Shown here piece after piece: positions 39,500 through 48,338 of a DNA stretch of 64,000 bases. The notes under the pieces were generated by a model that was given only the letters and a program-made list of their open reading frames with translations, ran no database searches and was not told where the DNA came from. Position numbers and translations under genes: made by a program. The DNA is from Vicinamibacterales bacterium (GTDB lineage: Bacteria > Acidobacteriota > Vicinamibacteria > Vicinamibacterales > UBA8438). Each line of letters begins with the position of its first letter. The first letter of the stretch is position 1. The stretch is from the NCBI GenBank assembly GCA_937766455.1, contig CALLXD010000027.1:47663-111662 (forward strand). Reading direction: 5' to 3'.

Positions 39500-40329
39500 C
39501 GCTGCGCCGACGGGACCCACGCGGTCGTTCGACCGCCGATGGTGAGGTGCTCGATCGGCTGGTCTTGAACCCGGGTGCCCGGGTGACGACCCCAGCGCTG
39601 GTGAAAGAGCCACCCGCGCGGAAAGCGCGATTTGTCGGCGTCGGCCTTCACCGCGGTTTCGATCACACGTTTGAGCGTGGTACGAAGTCTCTTCGATTCC
39701 CGAGGTGACAGCGTGTTGGCCCGACGGCGGGGATCAATGCCAGCCTGGTAGAGCACTTCGTCGGCGATCCAGTTGCCTACGCCGGCGGCGAAGCCCTGGT
39801 CCAGGAGAAGCGACTTGATCACAGCCGAGCGGGTCGTCAGCAGCTCCGCGAAACGCGTCGGAGACGGCAAGTCGAGGAGCGGGTCGAACCCGAGTGCGCT
39901 GATCGGCGGCTCGGTGACCGGGTCCTTCCTCAGTCGGATGCGACCGAGCCGGCGCTTGTTCGTGATGGCCAGCTCTCCGCCGTCGTGCAGGGTCAGGTGG
40001 ATCTTTGTGAAACGTGGTGGCCAGGCATCGTCCGTCTCCGCCGGGCTCGATTCCAGCTGGATCGGCACTTCGTGCCGCGTTCGAACCTCGCCGGTCATCC
40101 CCAAGTGAAAACAGGGCCACGGCCGCCGGTCCAGCTCCAACCAGAAGTGCTTCCCGCGCCGGTGGGCTCCGATCACCGTTCGACCCGACAGCGCCTGTCT
40201 GATCCGCGTGCCCGACACCCCGTCGAACACGATCGGGTCGTGCGCACAGGAGACCGCGACGATGGTTCGGCCGACCGCGACGCGGCTGGCCATCCGGCGG
40301 GCACGCTCAACTTCAGGCAGTTCAGGCAT
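39496..40329 (-). CDS. mutM: Fpg/Nei-family DNA glycosylase with a zinc-less finger
   Basis: This enzyme excises 8-oxoguanine and related lesions and nicks the strand. The N-terminus PELPEVE with catalytic Pro1/Glu2 is intact, as are the Lys in GRRGKHFWLEL and the helix-two-turn-helix (VGNWIADEVLYQAGIDP). The C-terminal finger, normally with four cysteines, reads as GWLFHQRWGRH and IGGRTTAWVP with no cysteines. That resembles plant FPG and NEIL1 zinc-less fingers. ATG 40329 is fixed by the catalytic N-terminus. Last gene of the ileS operon; the stop is supplied by element B. Confidence 0.9.
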   Translation of the reverse strand: MPELPEVERARRMASRVAVGRTIVAVSCAHDPIVFDGVSGTRIRQALSGRTVIGAHRRGKHFWLELDRRPWPCFHLGMTGEVRTRHEVPIQLESSPAETDDAWPPRFTKIHLTLHDGGELAITNKRRLGRIRLRKDPVTEPPISALGFDPLLDLPSPTRFAELLTTRSAVIKSLLLDQGFAAGVGNWIADEVLYQAGIDPRRRANTLSPRESKRLRTTLKRVIETAVKADADKSRFPRGWLFHQRWGRHPGTRVQDQPIEHLTIGGRTTAWVPSAQR

Positions 40330-40347
40330 ACCGAGCACCACGAGCTG

Positions 40348-40866
40348 CTAGAGCAGGGTCAAGCCCAGCGCGGTCTTCATGTCCGGGGCCTCGCCGGACC
40401 GCACCAGCTGGCGCGCGTCCGGCAGAGGAAACAGCCTCGTCTCGATGTCTTCATCCTCGTCCGGTTCCGCCGCATGGTCCGGGACCGTCAATTCGGTGAG
40501 TCTGAAAAACACCATCAATTCGTCGCAATAGCCGGGAGTCGGGTAGAACGCGCCGAGGCGGATCAGTCTCCCGGGAACGTGCCCGATCTCTTCGTGGCAC
40601 TCGCGCGATGCGGCTTCTTCGTGCGTTTCACCGGGGTCGACCCCTCCGGCCGGCAGCTCCCAGATCCAGCGATCAATGGCGTACCGGTACTGCCGCACCA
40701 GAATGATGTGGTCCGGGTCTGGCATCGGCAGCAGCACGACCGAGGTGGGGTGGCGAATCACGTCCATGGTCGTCTCTGGACCGTGGGGGAGGCGAACGCG
40801 GTCAGACTCGACCGCGAAAACCCTGCCGGTAAACACCGTGTCGCTGGAGAGGGTTCGTTCGCTCAT
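40348..40866 (-). CDS. NUDIX hydrolase, ADP-ribose pyrophosphatase-like
   Basis: The 172-residue protein has a full Nudix box (GGVDPGETHEEAASRECHEEIGH) and the upstream YRYAIDRWIWELPAG segment seen in NudF-type ADP-ribose pyrophosphatases. It probably hydrolyses ADP-ribose or related nucleotide sugars. I prefer ATG 40866; a TTG at 40890 would overlap the rluD stop. It sits between rluD and mutM, 18 bp before the latter. Confidence 0.88.
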   Translation of the reverse strand: MSERTLSSDTVFTGRVFAVESDRVRLPHGPETTMDVIRHPTSVVLLPMPDPDHIILVRQYRYAIDRWIWELPAGGVDPGETHEEAASRECHEEIGHVPGRLIRLGAFYPTPGYCDELMVFFRLTELTVPDHAAEPDEDEDIETRLFPLPDARQLVRSGEAPDMKTALGLTLL

Positions 40867-40886
40867 GGGGTGCTCTGCGGGTGCGC

Positions 40887-41891
40887 TCAATCGTCCTTGT
40901 CACGCCAGGCTCGCAGGTCGTTGAGCACCAGCTGCAGGTCGTCCGGCAGGTCGGCTCGGAATTCGACCCGTCGGCCGTCGCGCGGATGCGCGAAGGCCAA
41001 CCGGTAGGCGTGGAGAAAAGGGCGCTTGAGCGTCGCCAGTGTTCGATGGTCGGCGGCCAGGTGTCGGCGAAGTCCGCCGTAGACCGCGTCCCCGACGACC
41101 GGATGACCAATGCTGTTGAGATGAACGCGAATCTGGTGCTGACGACCGGTGGCGATGGCGATGGTCGCCAGCGTGAGTCCGCGCAGTCGCTCGGTGCCGG
41201 TGACCCGGGTCACGGCCGTGCGTGCCCGCCGGGCCCGGGTGGACATCTTCTGCCGGTTCGACGGGTCGCGGCCGAGGGGCGCGTCGATGCGTCGTCCGGT
41301 ATTGAGCAGACCCCACACCAGGGTCACGTATTCTTTTTCCACTTCGCGGTCGGCGAACTGGCGGGATAGTTCCGCGTGGGCCGCGTCATGCTTGGCCACC
41401 ACCATTACCCCGGAGGTACCGCGGTCGAGCCGGTGGACGATTCCGGGGCGCCGCTCGCCGCCAATACCGCTCAGGCCGTCGACGTGATGCAGCAAGGCGT
41501 TGACGAGTGTGCCGCTTTCGTGCCCGGCGGCCGGGTGGACCACCATGCCTGGCGGCTTGTGCACGACGACCAGATCCGGGTCGTCATGAAGGATGGTGAG
41601 CGGGAGCGCTTCGGCGATCGGTGTGGCAGCAACGGTGGCGGGGATCTCAATTTCGACCACGTCCCCGATGTGGACGGCGTGGCTCGACCGTACAGCTTTT
41701 TGGTTCAGCCGCACGTGCTCGCCGCGAATCAGTCGTTGAATCTGAGAACGTGAACGCTCCGGCAGGACCGCCGTGATGTAGTGGTCGAGACGAATCCCGT
41801 CGTGCTCGTCCGTGACGTCGAGACGTTCGAGGGTGTGCTTGGCGGCAGCCACCGGGGACGTCGAGGTCGCGTCGACCTCGGGCGTTGTCAT
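40887..41891 (-). CDS. rluD: Ribosomal large subunit pseudouridine synthase D
   Basis: RluD makes pseudouridines in helix 69 of 23S rRNA. The 334-residue protein has an N-terminal S4 RNA-binding domain (RLDHYITAVLPERSRSQIQRLI) and the catalytic core with HRLDRGTSGVMV carrying the catalytic Asp, then TGRQHQIRVHL. The ATG overlaps the lgt stop by 4 bp (ATGA). lspA-lgt-rluD order is common in many bacteria. Confidence 0.94.
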   Translation of the reverse strand: MTTPEVDATSTSPVAAAKHTLERLDVTDEHDGIRLDHYITAVLPERSRSQIQRLIRGEHVRLNQKAVRSSHAVHIGDVVEIEIPATVAATPIAEALPLTILHDDPDLVVVHKPPGMVVHPAAGHESGTLVNALLHHVDGLSGIGGERRPGIVHRLDRGTSGVMVVAKHDAAHAELSRQFADREVEKEYVTLVWGLLNTGRRIDAPLGRDPSNRQKMSTRARRARTAVTRVTGTERLRGLTLATIAIATGRQHQIRVHLNSIGHPVVGDAVYGGLRRHLAADHRTLATLKRPFLHAYRLAFAHPRDGRRVEFRADLPDDLQLVLNDLRAWRDKDD

Positions 41892-42703
41892 GCGGCTCGC
41901 TTCTTCTGGCGTCGCGAACTGGTGTCGTCCGCCGGCTTCTTGCGCCCCAGCAGGATCAGCATGACGATGCTGACCGGCACGATCAGGCCGGACAGGAACT
42001 GTGATGTCGGAATCATGTCGAACACCATGCCTCGCGGGTCACCGCGATAGAACTCGATGATGATTCGAGCAATGGGATACAGCAGCAGGTACGTCCAGAA
42101 CGTGCGCCCGGGGAACGGCCTCCACCGGCGCTCCCCCCAGAGGAGCACTCCCAACACCAGCAGTTCTGCGACCGCCTCGTAGACCTGGGTCGGGTGAATC
42201 GCGACCTCCAGTGGGGTCCCCACGTTGGCGGCCGCCAGTGTGCTCGTGAAGGTGATACCCCACGGGACGTCGGTCACGCGCCCATAGCAGCAACCAGCCA
42301 GCAGGCAGCCCATGCGGCCAATGCTGTGTCCCAGCGCAATGCCAGGCGCGAACAGGTCACAGGTGGTCCACAACGGGAGCGCGTGGCGGCGGATGTACCA
42401 CCAGGCGACGGGGACCGCGAGCAACAGGCCGCCGTAGAACACGCCTCCCGATTTCAGCAGCACCATGAGCTGAGCCGGATCGCTCGTGAACCGGTCGATG
42501 TCCAGAAGGAACAGCATCAACTTGGCGCCGATCAGCGCGCTGATGATGACGAAGATGCCCAGGTCCATCACGCGCTGCCCGCTCAGCCCGGCGCGGTCGG
42601 CGCGGCGCAACGCGAACTGCAGGCCCACGATGTAGGCTGTGGCGAGCAGCACGCCGTAGCTGTAAATACTGAGAGGACCGAGTTCAAACAGCAGTGGATA
42701 CAT
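41888..42703 (-). CDS. lgt: Phosphatidylglycerol--prolipoprotein diacylglyceryl transferase
   Basis: Lgt adds diacylglycerol to the lipobox Cys of prolipoproteins in the inner membrane. The 271-residue protein has seven hydrophobic segments, the signature GHSIGRMGCLLAGCCYGR and the N-terminal SIYSYGVLLATAY. It overlaps lspA by 20 bp and rluD by 4 bp. Its substrates in this window include the HEAT and TPR lipoproteins. Confidence 0.95.
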   Translation of the reverse strand: MYPLLFELGPLSIYSYGVLLATAYIVGLQFALRRADRAGLSGQRVMDLGIFVIISALIGAKLMLFLLDIDRFTSDPAQLMVLLKSGGVFYGGLLLAVPVAWWYIRRHALPLWTTCDLFAPGIALGHSIGRMGCLLAGCCYGRVTDVPWGITFTSTLAAANVGTPLEVAIHPTQVYEAVAELLVLGVLLWGERRWRPFPGRTFWTYLLLYPIARIIIEFYRGDPRGMVFDMIPTSQFLSGLIVPVSIVMLILLGRKKPADDTSSRRQKKRAA

Positions 42704-43262
42704 CGGCGCGGTTCACCATGAGCATGTCAAGAATGAGGAGACCGGCTCCCACCGTGATGGCCGAGTCGGCCACGTTGAACGCCCAGAAGTGGTGCGTTCG
42801 CCAGTACACATCAACAAAGTCGACCACGTAGCCGACCGACGCGCGGTCGACCAGGTTGCCTGCGGCGCCCCCCAGAATCAGCGCCAGCCCGGCTCGAGTC
42901 AGCGTCTCGTATGGGCCGACCTGCCACGCGAAGGCCAGGATTGCCCCGAGTGCCACTACGGCAATGCTCGTCATCAGCAGTTGCTTGTTGGCGAGGCTGG
43001 CCGAGTTCAAGAATCCGAACGCGGCGCCCGTATTGTGGACATGGACAAGGTTCAAGAAGCCTGGAATGATTTCGACCGCATCGTACACCGCAATCGAGGT
43101 CCGGACCATCTGCTTTGTGAGCTGATCCAGTAACAGGATGACGAGACTGATGACGGCCATGACCTGGCGGGTCGGGCGTCCTCGGGTCGGTACGACTTCA
43201 GCCGACGGAGGTAGTGCCTGATCCGTCTGGGAGTCGGGGGTGATCTGGGAGTCGGTGGTCAT
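42684..43262 (-). CDS. lspA: Lipoprotein signal peptidase
   Basis: LspA cleaves the signal peptide of diacylated prolipoproteins. The 192-residue protein has four hydrophobic helices, the motif HVHNTGAAFG, GGAAGNLVDR with the first catalytic Asp, and AFNVADSAI with the second. It carries an extra ~30-residue hydrophilic N-terminus. ATG 43262 lies 10 bp after the ileS stop, the usual ileS-lspA arrangement. Confidence 0.94.
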   Translation of the reverse strand: MTTDSQITPDSQTDQALPPSAEVVPTRGRPTRQVMAVISLVILLLDQLTKQMVRTSIAVYDAVEIIPGFLNLVHVHNTGAAFGFLNSASLANKQLLMTSIAVVALGAILAFAWQVGPYETLTRAGLALILGGAAGNLVDRASVGYVVDFVDVYWRTHHFWAFNVADSAITVGAGLLILDMLMVNRADVSTAV

Positions 43263-43272
43263 CGTGGCGTCT

Positions 43273-46114
43273 TCAGGCGACCGGCGCGGGAGCGTTGGCC
43301 AGCGCGTCGGCACAGCGGGCACAGACCTCGGTGGACGCGGCGTTGGGCTCGTCGCTGTGTGGGGGGCAGACCCATCGCCAGCACCGAGGACATTTGGCGT
43401 TGTCCAACCGGCCGACCTCAATACGTGCGGACCCCGCTGCGTCCTGATAGGAGAAGAGACTGTCGGCCTCACCGGCTGCCGGAGCTCCCTGGGTCAGGGT
43501 GACCTCCGATGTGATGAACAGGGTCGGCAGATCGTCTCGATAGTGCTCGAGCAACGTGCCCAGTTCGCCGTTCACCGTCAGGTGCACCACCGCTTCCAAC
43601 GATGTCCCGATGACCTTGGCCTTCCGCAGTGCCTCGAGTTGGTTGTTGACCGCGTCGCGCAACCGGCGGAGTCGTTCCCACCGTTCCACCAGCTCTGCGT
43701 CGGCCAATGACTCCAGCCCGCTGGGGAAGTCCGCCAGGTGCACACTGTCGGCGTCGGCGCCAGGCAGGTTGCGCCAGAGCTCATCGGCCGTCATTGGCAG
43801 GATTGGCGCAAACAGCCGGGTCAGCCCGTCAACAATTATGTGGATGGCGGTCTGGGCCGACCGACGAGCCTCCGAGCGGGGGCCGAAGGTATACAGCCGG
43901 TCCTTGGAGATGTCTACGTAGAACGCGCTCACATCCACGGTCAGGTAGTGGTTGAGGGAATGCACGGACGATTGAAATTCGTACCGCTCGTAGCCCTGCA
44001 ACACACGGGTCGCCACGTCGCCATACCGGGCCAGCGCATAGCGGTCGACCTCCTGCAACGAGTCGAGCGGCACCGCGTCGGTCGCCGGGTCGAAGTCATA
44101 CAAATTCGCCACCAGAATGCGGAGGGTGTTGCGGATCTTCCGGTAGGCTTCGATGACTCGCGCAAGAATCTCAGAGCCGATCCGCACTTCCTCACGGTAG
44201 TCGACCATGGCGACCCAGAGTCTCAACACGTCGGCGCCGCTTTGCGAGATGACCGTTTGCGGTTCGACGGTGTTGCCAACCGACTTCGACATCTTGCGGC
44301 CCACCTTGTCCACCACGAATCCATGCGTGATGACCTGGCGGTATGGTGCCGCGTTGCGCGTGCCCAGTCCGACAAGCAGCGAGCTGTGGAACCAGCCACG
44401 GTACTGGTCACTGCCTTCGAGGTACACGTCGTAGGGCCACTGCAATTCAGGGTGGTCGCCCAGCACCGCTTCGTGACTCGAGCCAGAGTCGAACCACACG
44501 TCCAAGATGTCGCGTTCGCGCTCAAAATCGGTGCCGTCGCACTGTGCGCACCGCAGGCCAGCGGGCAGAAATTCGGCCAGGTCGCGCTCGTACCAGGCGT
44601 CCGCGCCATGGTCCGCGAAGACGGCGGCCGCGCGGTCGGTCAGCGCGGTGTTCAGCACCGCCTCGCGACACCCGGTGCAGTAGACAGCGGGAATCGGTAC
44701 CCCCCACGATCGCTGTCGAGAGATGCACCAGTCTGGGCGGTTCGCCAGCATGTTGCGGATGCGCTCCTCGCCCCACGCGGGGAACCACTCCACTTTCTTG
44801 ATCGCCGCGAGCGCCCGACCTCGGAGGTCGTCGGTGTCCATGGCGATGAACCACTGCCAGGTGGCCAGAAAGATCACGGGGCGATGGCAGCGCCAGCAAT
44901 GCGGGTAGGAATGCTCGACCGTGTCGCTCTGCCAGAGCCGGCCGGCGGCGGCCAGCGCCGCTTCCACTTTGGGGTTCGCGTCGAAGACCTTCTCGCCCCC
45001 CACCACCTCGACATCGTCGTTGAAGCGGCCGGATGGACCGATGGGGGCATACACCTCCAGCCCGTATCGCATCCCCGTCGCGTAGTCGTCCGTGCCGTGC
45101 CCTGGCGCCGTGTGTACCGCGCCGGTGCCTTGTTCGAGGGTGACGTAGTCGGCCAGGACCGCGACCGAGTCGCGCTCGTACAAGGGGTGCTTGAAAGCGC
45201 AGTCCCTCCAGGTCGCGACCTTTGAGGCTCACCAACTTTCGGCTGAAGTCTCGGCCGACCGCGTCGGCCACCGTGCTCGCCAGTTGCTCGGCGACGATCA
45301 CCGCTGTCCCATCGACGTCATAGACGCCGTAGTCGAAGCCCGGTTGAAATGCCACCGCCAGGTTCGAGGGAATGGTCCAGGGCGTGGTTGTCCAGATCAA
45401 CACCGACACGGGCAGTCCCGCCAAGGCCGGCATCCGTTCACCGAGTTGCAGAGCGCTCTGGGCGCGGAGCTGGAATTCCACGTAGATCGACGGCGAGGTG
45501 TGGTCCTCGTACTCGACCTCCGCTTCTGCCAACGCGGTGCGGCAGCGTAGGCACCAGTGCACCGGCTTCTTGCCTTTGTAGACGGTGCCTTGTTCGACGA
45601 ACCGGCCCAGGGCGCGCACGATCGCGGCCTGATAGTCGCGCGTCATCGTGCGATACGGGCGGTCCCAGTCACCCAGTACGCCCAATCGTTGGAAGTCCGC
45701 CGTCTGCAGCGCCACGAACTTCTCAGCATACCGACCGCAGGCACGCCGAAAATCCGCCACGCTCAGGTCACGCTTCTTCTTGCCGAGTTCCTTGTCGACG
45801 TTCAACTCAATCGGTAGGCCGTGACAGTCGAACCCCGGCACATACGGCGCGTCGAACCCAGACATCGTCTTTGACTTGACGATGATGTCTTTCAGTATCT
45901 TGTTGAGGGCGTGCCCGATGTGGATTTTCCCGTTCGCGTAAGGTGGTCCGTCGTGGAGCACGAATTGGGGTGCACCGGTTCGCCACTCCCGGATCCGCTG
46001 GTACAACCCCATTTCCGTCCAGCGCGCGATGGCGGCCGGCTCCGTGGTCTGGAGGTTGGCCTTCATCGGAAAGCTGGTATGCGGGAGGTTGAGGGTGGTC
46101 TTCCAGTCAGACAT
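43273..46114 (-). CDS. ileS: Isoleucyl-tRNA synthetase (one frameshift)
   Basis: IleRS charges tRNA-Ile. HIGH ([15 protein letters not shown]), the editing domain, KMSKS ([11 protein letters not shown]) and the C-terminal zinc finger (CPRCWRW ... CARC) are all present. The frame changes near 45194-45196: removing one T from a TTT run (minus strand) restores [13 protein letters not shown], which is the conserved sequence. Repaired length is 946 residues, normal for the family. ATG 46114 is chosen from the family start. A broken sole IleRS would be lethal, so this is almost surely a sequence error. It heads the ileS-lspA-lgt-rluD-nudix-mutM operon. Confidence 0.94.
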
Positions 46115-46488
46115 GATGGCGTGCGCCACGCGGCGCCAAAACTCCATTGTACCGCCTATCGAGTGCCCGCCTCAGTGAGTTCGATCTGGTGCGGCGCACC
46201 ATTGGCCAGCCACGGTGAGGCGGGCGTTTTGCGTATTTTTGGTCACCCGTCCGGTGACGAATGACAATTTTGACAGTCGAGTCCGACATGTGGACACAAC
46301 GGTGGCCGCCTCGTGACCTCTTTCCCACAACGTCTCGTTTGGACAAACGATGCAAGTGACATGTAGTCAATTGTTTGCGGGAGTCGTCGGTTCGCCGATG
46401 TCGAGGTGGCGAATCTGGCCCGACTCTTGCTTTTCCTGGGCACTAGCGGGCCGGAGGCTCGAGAAACTACCAGGAGGAGGAGGGCGTC
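46115..46488. other. Divergent intergenic region ileS / PilZ gene
   Basis: About 370 bp without a gene. It holds the sigma-54 promoter for the PilZ gene on the right. The ileS promoter must lie in the left half, but no clear boxes or T-box leader could be identified. Confidence 0.55.
46416..46431 (+). promoter_or_regulatory. Sigma-54 (RpoN) promoter of the PilZ gene
   Basis: TGGCCCG-ACTC-TTGCT matches the -24/-12 consensus: GG at 46417-46418 and GC at 46429-46430, 10 nt apart. Transcription would start near 46443, giving a leader of about 45 nt that includes the strong ribosome binding site before GTG 46489. Confidence 0.78.
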
Positions 46489-46914
46489 GTGCCTGAAGTG
46501 GACAGAGAGGAGCGTAGGACCCATCGGCGGGCGGGACCGTTCGAGGGGGCGTGGAGTGGAGCGTCCGGAAGCAGCGGCGTCCGGATTGCGGATCTCAGCG
46601 AGGGCGGGTGTTTTGTGGAATCCCTGATCGTCCCGGCGCAGCACGACCGCGTGATGGTGACGCTCTCGCTTACCCTCTCAAGTGAGATCTCCGCAGAAGG
46701 GCATGTGACCAAGGTCGAGCCCGGGATTGGCTTCGGCGTGCAATTCACTGATCTCCAGAGGGAGCAGCGGACCGCAATTCGCGAAGCCGTGCAGGACATG
46801 CTCAGCGGTGATGGCGGCGTGGCGGTCACGATTAGTCAGTTCGTCGAGAGCAGTGCCGGACCAGGTAACGGACTAGGTGCCGGGGCGGTCATTGAGTTCG
46901 GGTTCGCCGTATGA
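46489..46914 (+). CDS. PilZ-domain protein
   Basis: PilZ domains bind cyclic di-GMP. The 141-residue protein has RRTHRR at the N-terminus and IADLSEGGCFVES, the two halves of the usual RxxxR and D/NxSxxG ligand motif. It is a single-domain protein with a short hydrophobic Gly-rich tail. GTG 46489 is supported by a strong AGGAGG-type ribosome binding site. Sigma-54 control suggests a role in motility, pili or surface behaviour; that is inference. Confidence 0.85.
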   Translation: MPEVDREERRTHRRAGPFEGAWSGASGSSGVRIADLSEGGCFVESLIVPAQHDRVMVTLSLTLSSEISAEGHVTKVEPGIGFGVQFTDLQREQRTAIREAVQDMLSGDGGVAVTISQFVESSAGPGNGLGAGAVIEFGFAV

Positions 46915-47202
46915 CCCGCCGTCGCTGAACAAGGCTCACGACGGTGTGACGGCCCCGCCACGGGGTGCGTTCGATGCGTTGCGTTGGGGTACCCAACCCC
47001 AGCGGACCCCACAGGTACGTACGCCACTGCAGCACCGATTCGACGCCCATCTCCGCGCTCATTCGGAGCGCGTGCACCACACCTGTCACACACCCAAGCG
47101 ATCGGTAGCCCAGGCCCTCGAGTCCCCGCCGTGGGGATTCGGGTGTATCGTCGGTCGAGCGACGGCGGCTGGCGACGAGCCGACGGGGTGCCTCATCTGA
47201 TC

Positions 47203-48294
47203 ATGCGGAGGGTGGTTGTCATCGGTGGCGGACTGGCGGGGTTGACGGCGGCGTTACGCCTGGCCCCTGACACGGACGTCGTCGTCCTCGACGCTCAGCC
47301 GCGTCTGGGCGGACAGATTCTGACAGAGTGGCAGGACCCGCTCACGGTTGAGCGCGGTGCCGAAGGATTCGTGTTCCGGAGTGAAGCGGTGCCGCGCCTG
47401 GCCGCCGAGGTCGGACTTCATGCCGACCTGATCGGACAGTCGGTCGTGCAGTCCTACGGCTTCGACGGAGACCGTCTCCGGGTCTTGGGTCCGGGAGAGG
47501 CCGCGGCATTCCTAGGGTTTCAGGTGCCTCGCGGCGATTTGGGGAAGGGCATTCGGTCGTTTCGTCAGGGTATGGGGAGCCTGGTCAGGGCGCTCGAGAC
47601 ACACCTGCACGGACGGGCCGACGTTCGAACCGACACGACGGCCACGAGCGTCGAGATACAGGAGCGCGGTGTCCGTGTCATCGCGGGCAACGACGCGTTC
47701 GAGGCGCATGGCGTCGTGGTGGCCACTCAGGCTCGTGACGCCGCGCGCTTGCTGGCCTCTGTCACCCCGCGCGCTGCGATCCTGGCGACGGCACCGACCT
47801 TGTCAAGTGTTGCGGTCGAGCTGGCGTTCCCGCGGGACGCCGTCGATCATCCTCTGGATGGCACCGGCTTTGTGGTGGCCGAATCCGCGCAGCGCGAGGG
47901 GCTCCGCGCCTGCACCTTCACCAGCGCGAAGTTCATTGCTCGTTGCCCCCCGTCCCTGGCGTTGCTCCGGCTGTTCTTCCGCCCTGAGCCGTTCGAGCTC
48001 TCCGGTCCACAAGCCCTCGATGATGCAACCTGGTGTCGTCGAGCCGTCGACGGTCTTGGCCGGGTGCTCCGCCTCACCGGCGCGCCGAGCGGATCCTGGG
48101 TCTCTCGCTGGCCGGCGGCTCTTCCGCAGTTCAGCGACTCATATCGCTCCGCCGTGGCCAACGTCGAGGCTGCCCTCGAGGGCAAGCCCATCGCGCTTGC
48201 TGGCGCCGCCTTCCACGGATCTGGGATTGACGCCGCGGTGCGGTCCGGCGAGCGTGCGGCTCGACGTCTTGCCCAGCCGCCCGCTGCGTCGTAA
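47203..48294 (+). CDS. Protoporphyrinogen oxidase-like FAD-dependent protein
   Basis: The 363-residue flavoprotein starts with the FAD-binding VVVIGGGLAGLTAALRL and continues with LGGQI, ERGAEGF, and a C-terminal region with FHGSGIDAAVRSGERAA typical of the HemY/PPO and amine-oxidase superfamily. HemY makes protoporphyrin IX in haem synthesis. It is about 90-100 residues shorter than usual HemY, so a related oxidase or phytoene-desaturase-like enzyme is possible. ATG 47203 follows from the dinucleotide fold; the frame is open to 46984. No other haem genes are near. Confidence 0.75.
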   Translation: MRRVVVIGGGLAGLTAALRLAPDTDVVVLDAQPRLGGQILTEWQDPLTVERGAEGFVFRSEAVPRLAAEVGLHADLIGQSVVQSYGFDGDRLRVLGPGEAAAFLGFQVPRGDLGKGIRSFRQGMGSLVRALETHLHGRADVRTDTTATSVEIQERGVRVIAGNDAFEAHGVVVATQARDAARLLASVTPRAAILATAPTLSSVAVELAFPRDAVDHPLDGTGFVVAESAQREGLRACTFTSAKFIARCPPSLALLRLFFRPEPFELSGPQALDDATWCRRAVDGLGRVLRLTGAPSGSWVSRWPAALPQFSDSYRSAVANVEAALEGKPIALAGAAFHGSGIDAAVRSGERAARRLAQPPAAS

Positions 48295-48326
48295 GTGGTG
48301 CGGCGGAGGCCAGCGAACCCCACTTG

Positions 48327-48332
48327 TATAAT
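48327..48332 (+). promoter_or_regulatory. -10 box (TATAAT) before the first M16 peptidase gene
   Basis: Perfect TATAAT, 6 nt before the GTG at 48339. No -35 match. It supports a start at 48339 and a leaderless transcript. Confidence 0.45.
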
Positions 48333-48338
48333 CGACCT

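Noticed and set aside
43738..45225. A 495-codon open frame on the plus strand opposite ileS
   Set aside because: It is antisense to a clear IleRS with all motifs; long antisense frames are expected at this GC content, and its translation shows no recognisable domain.
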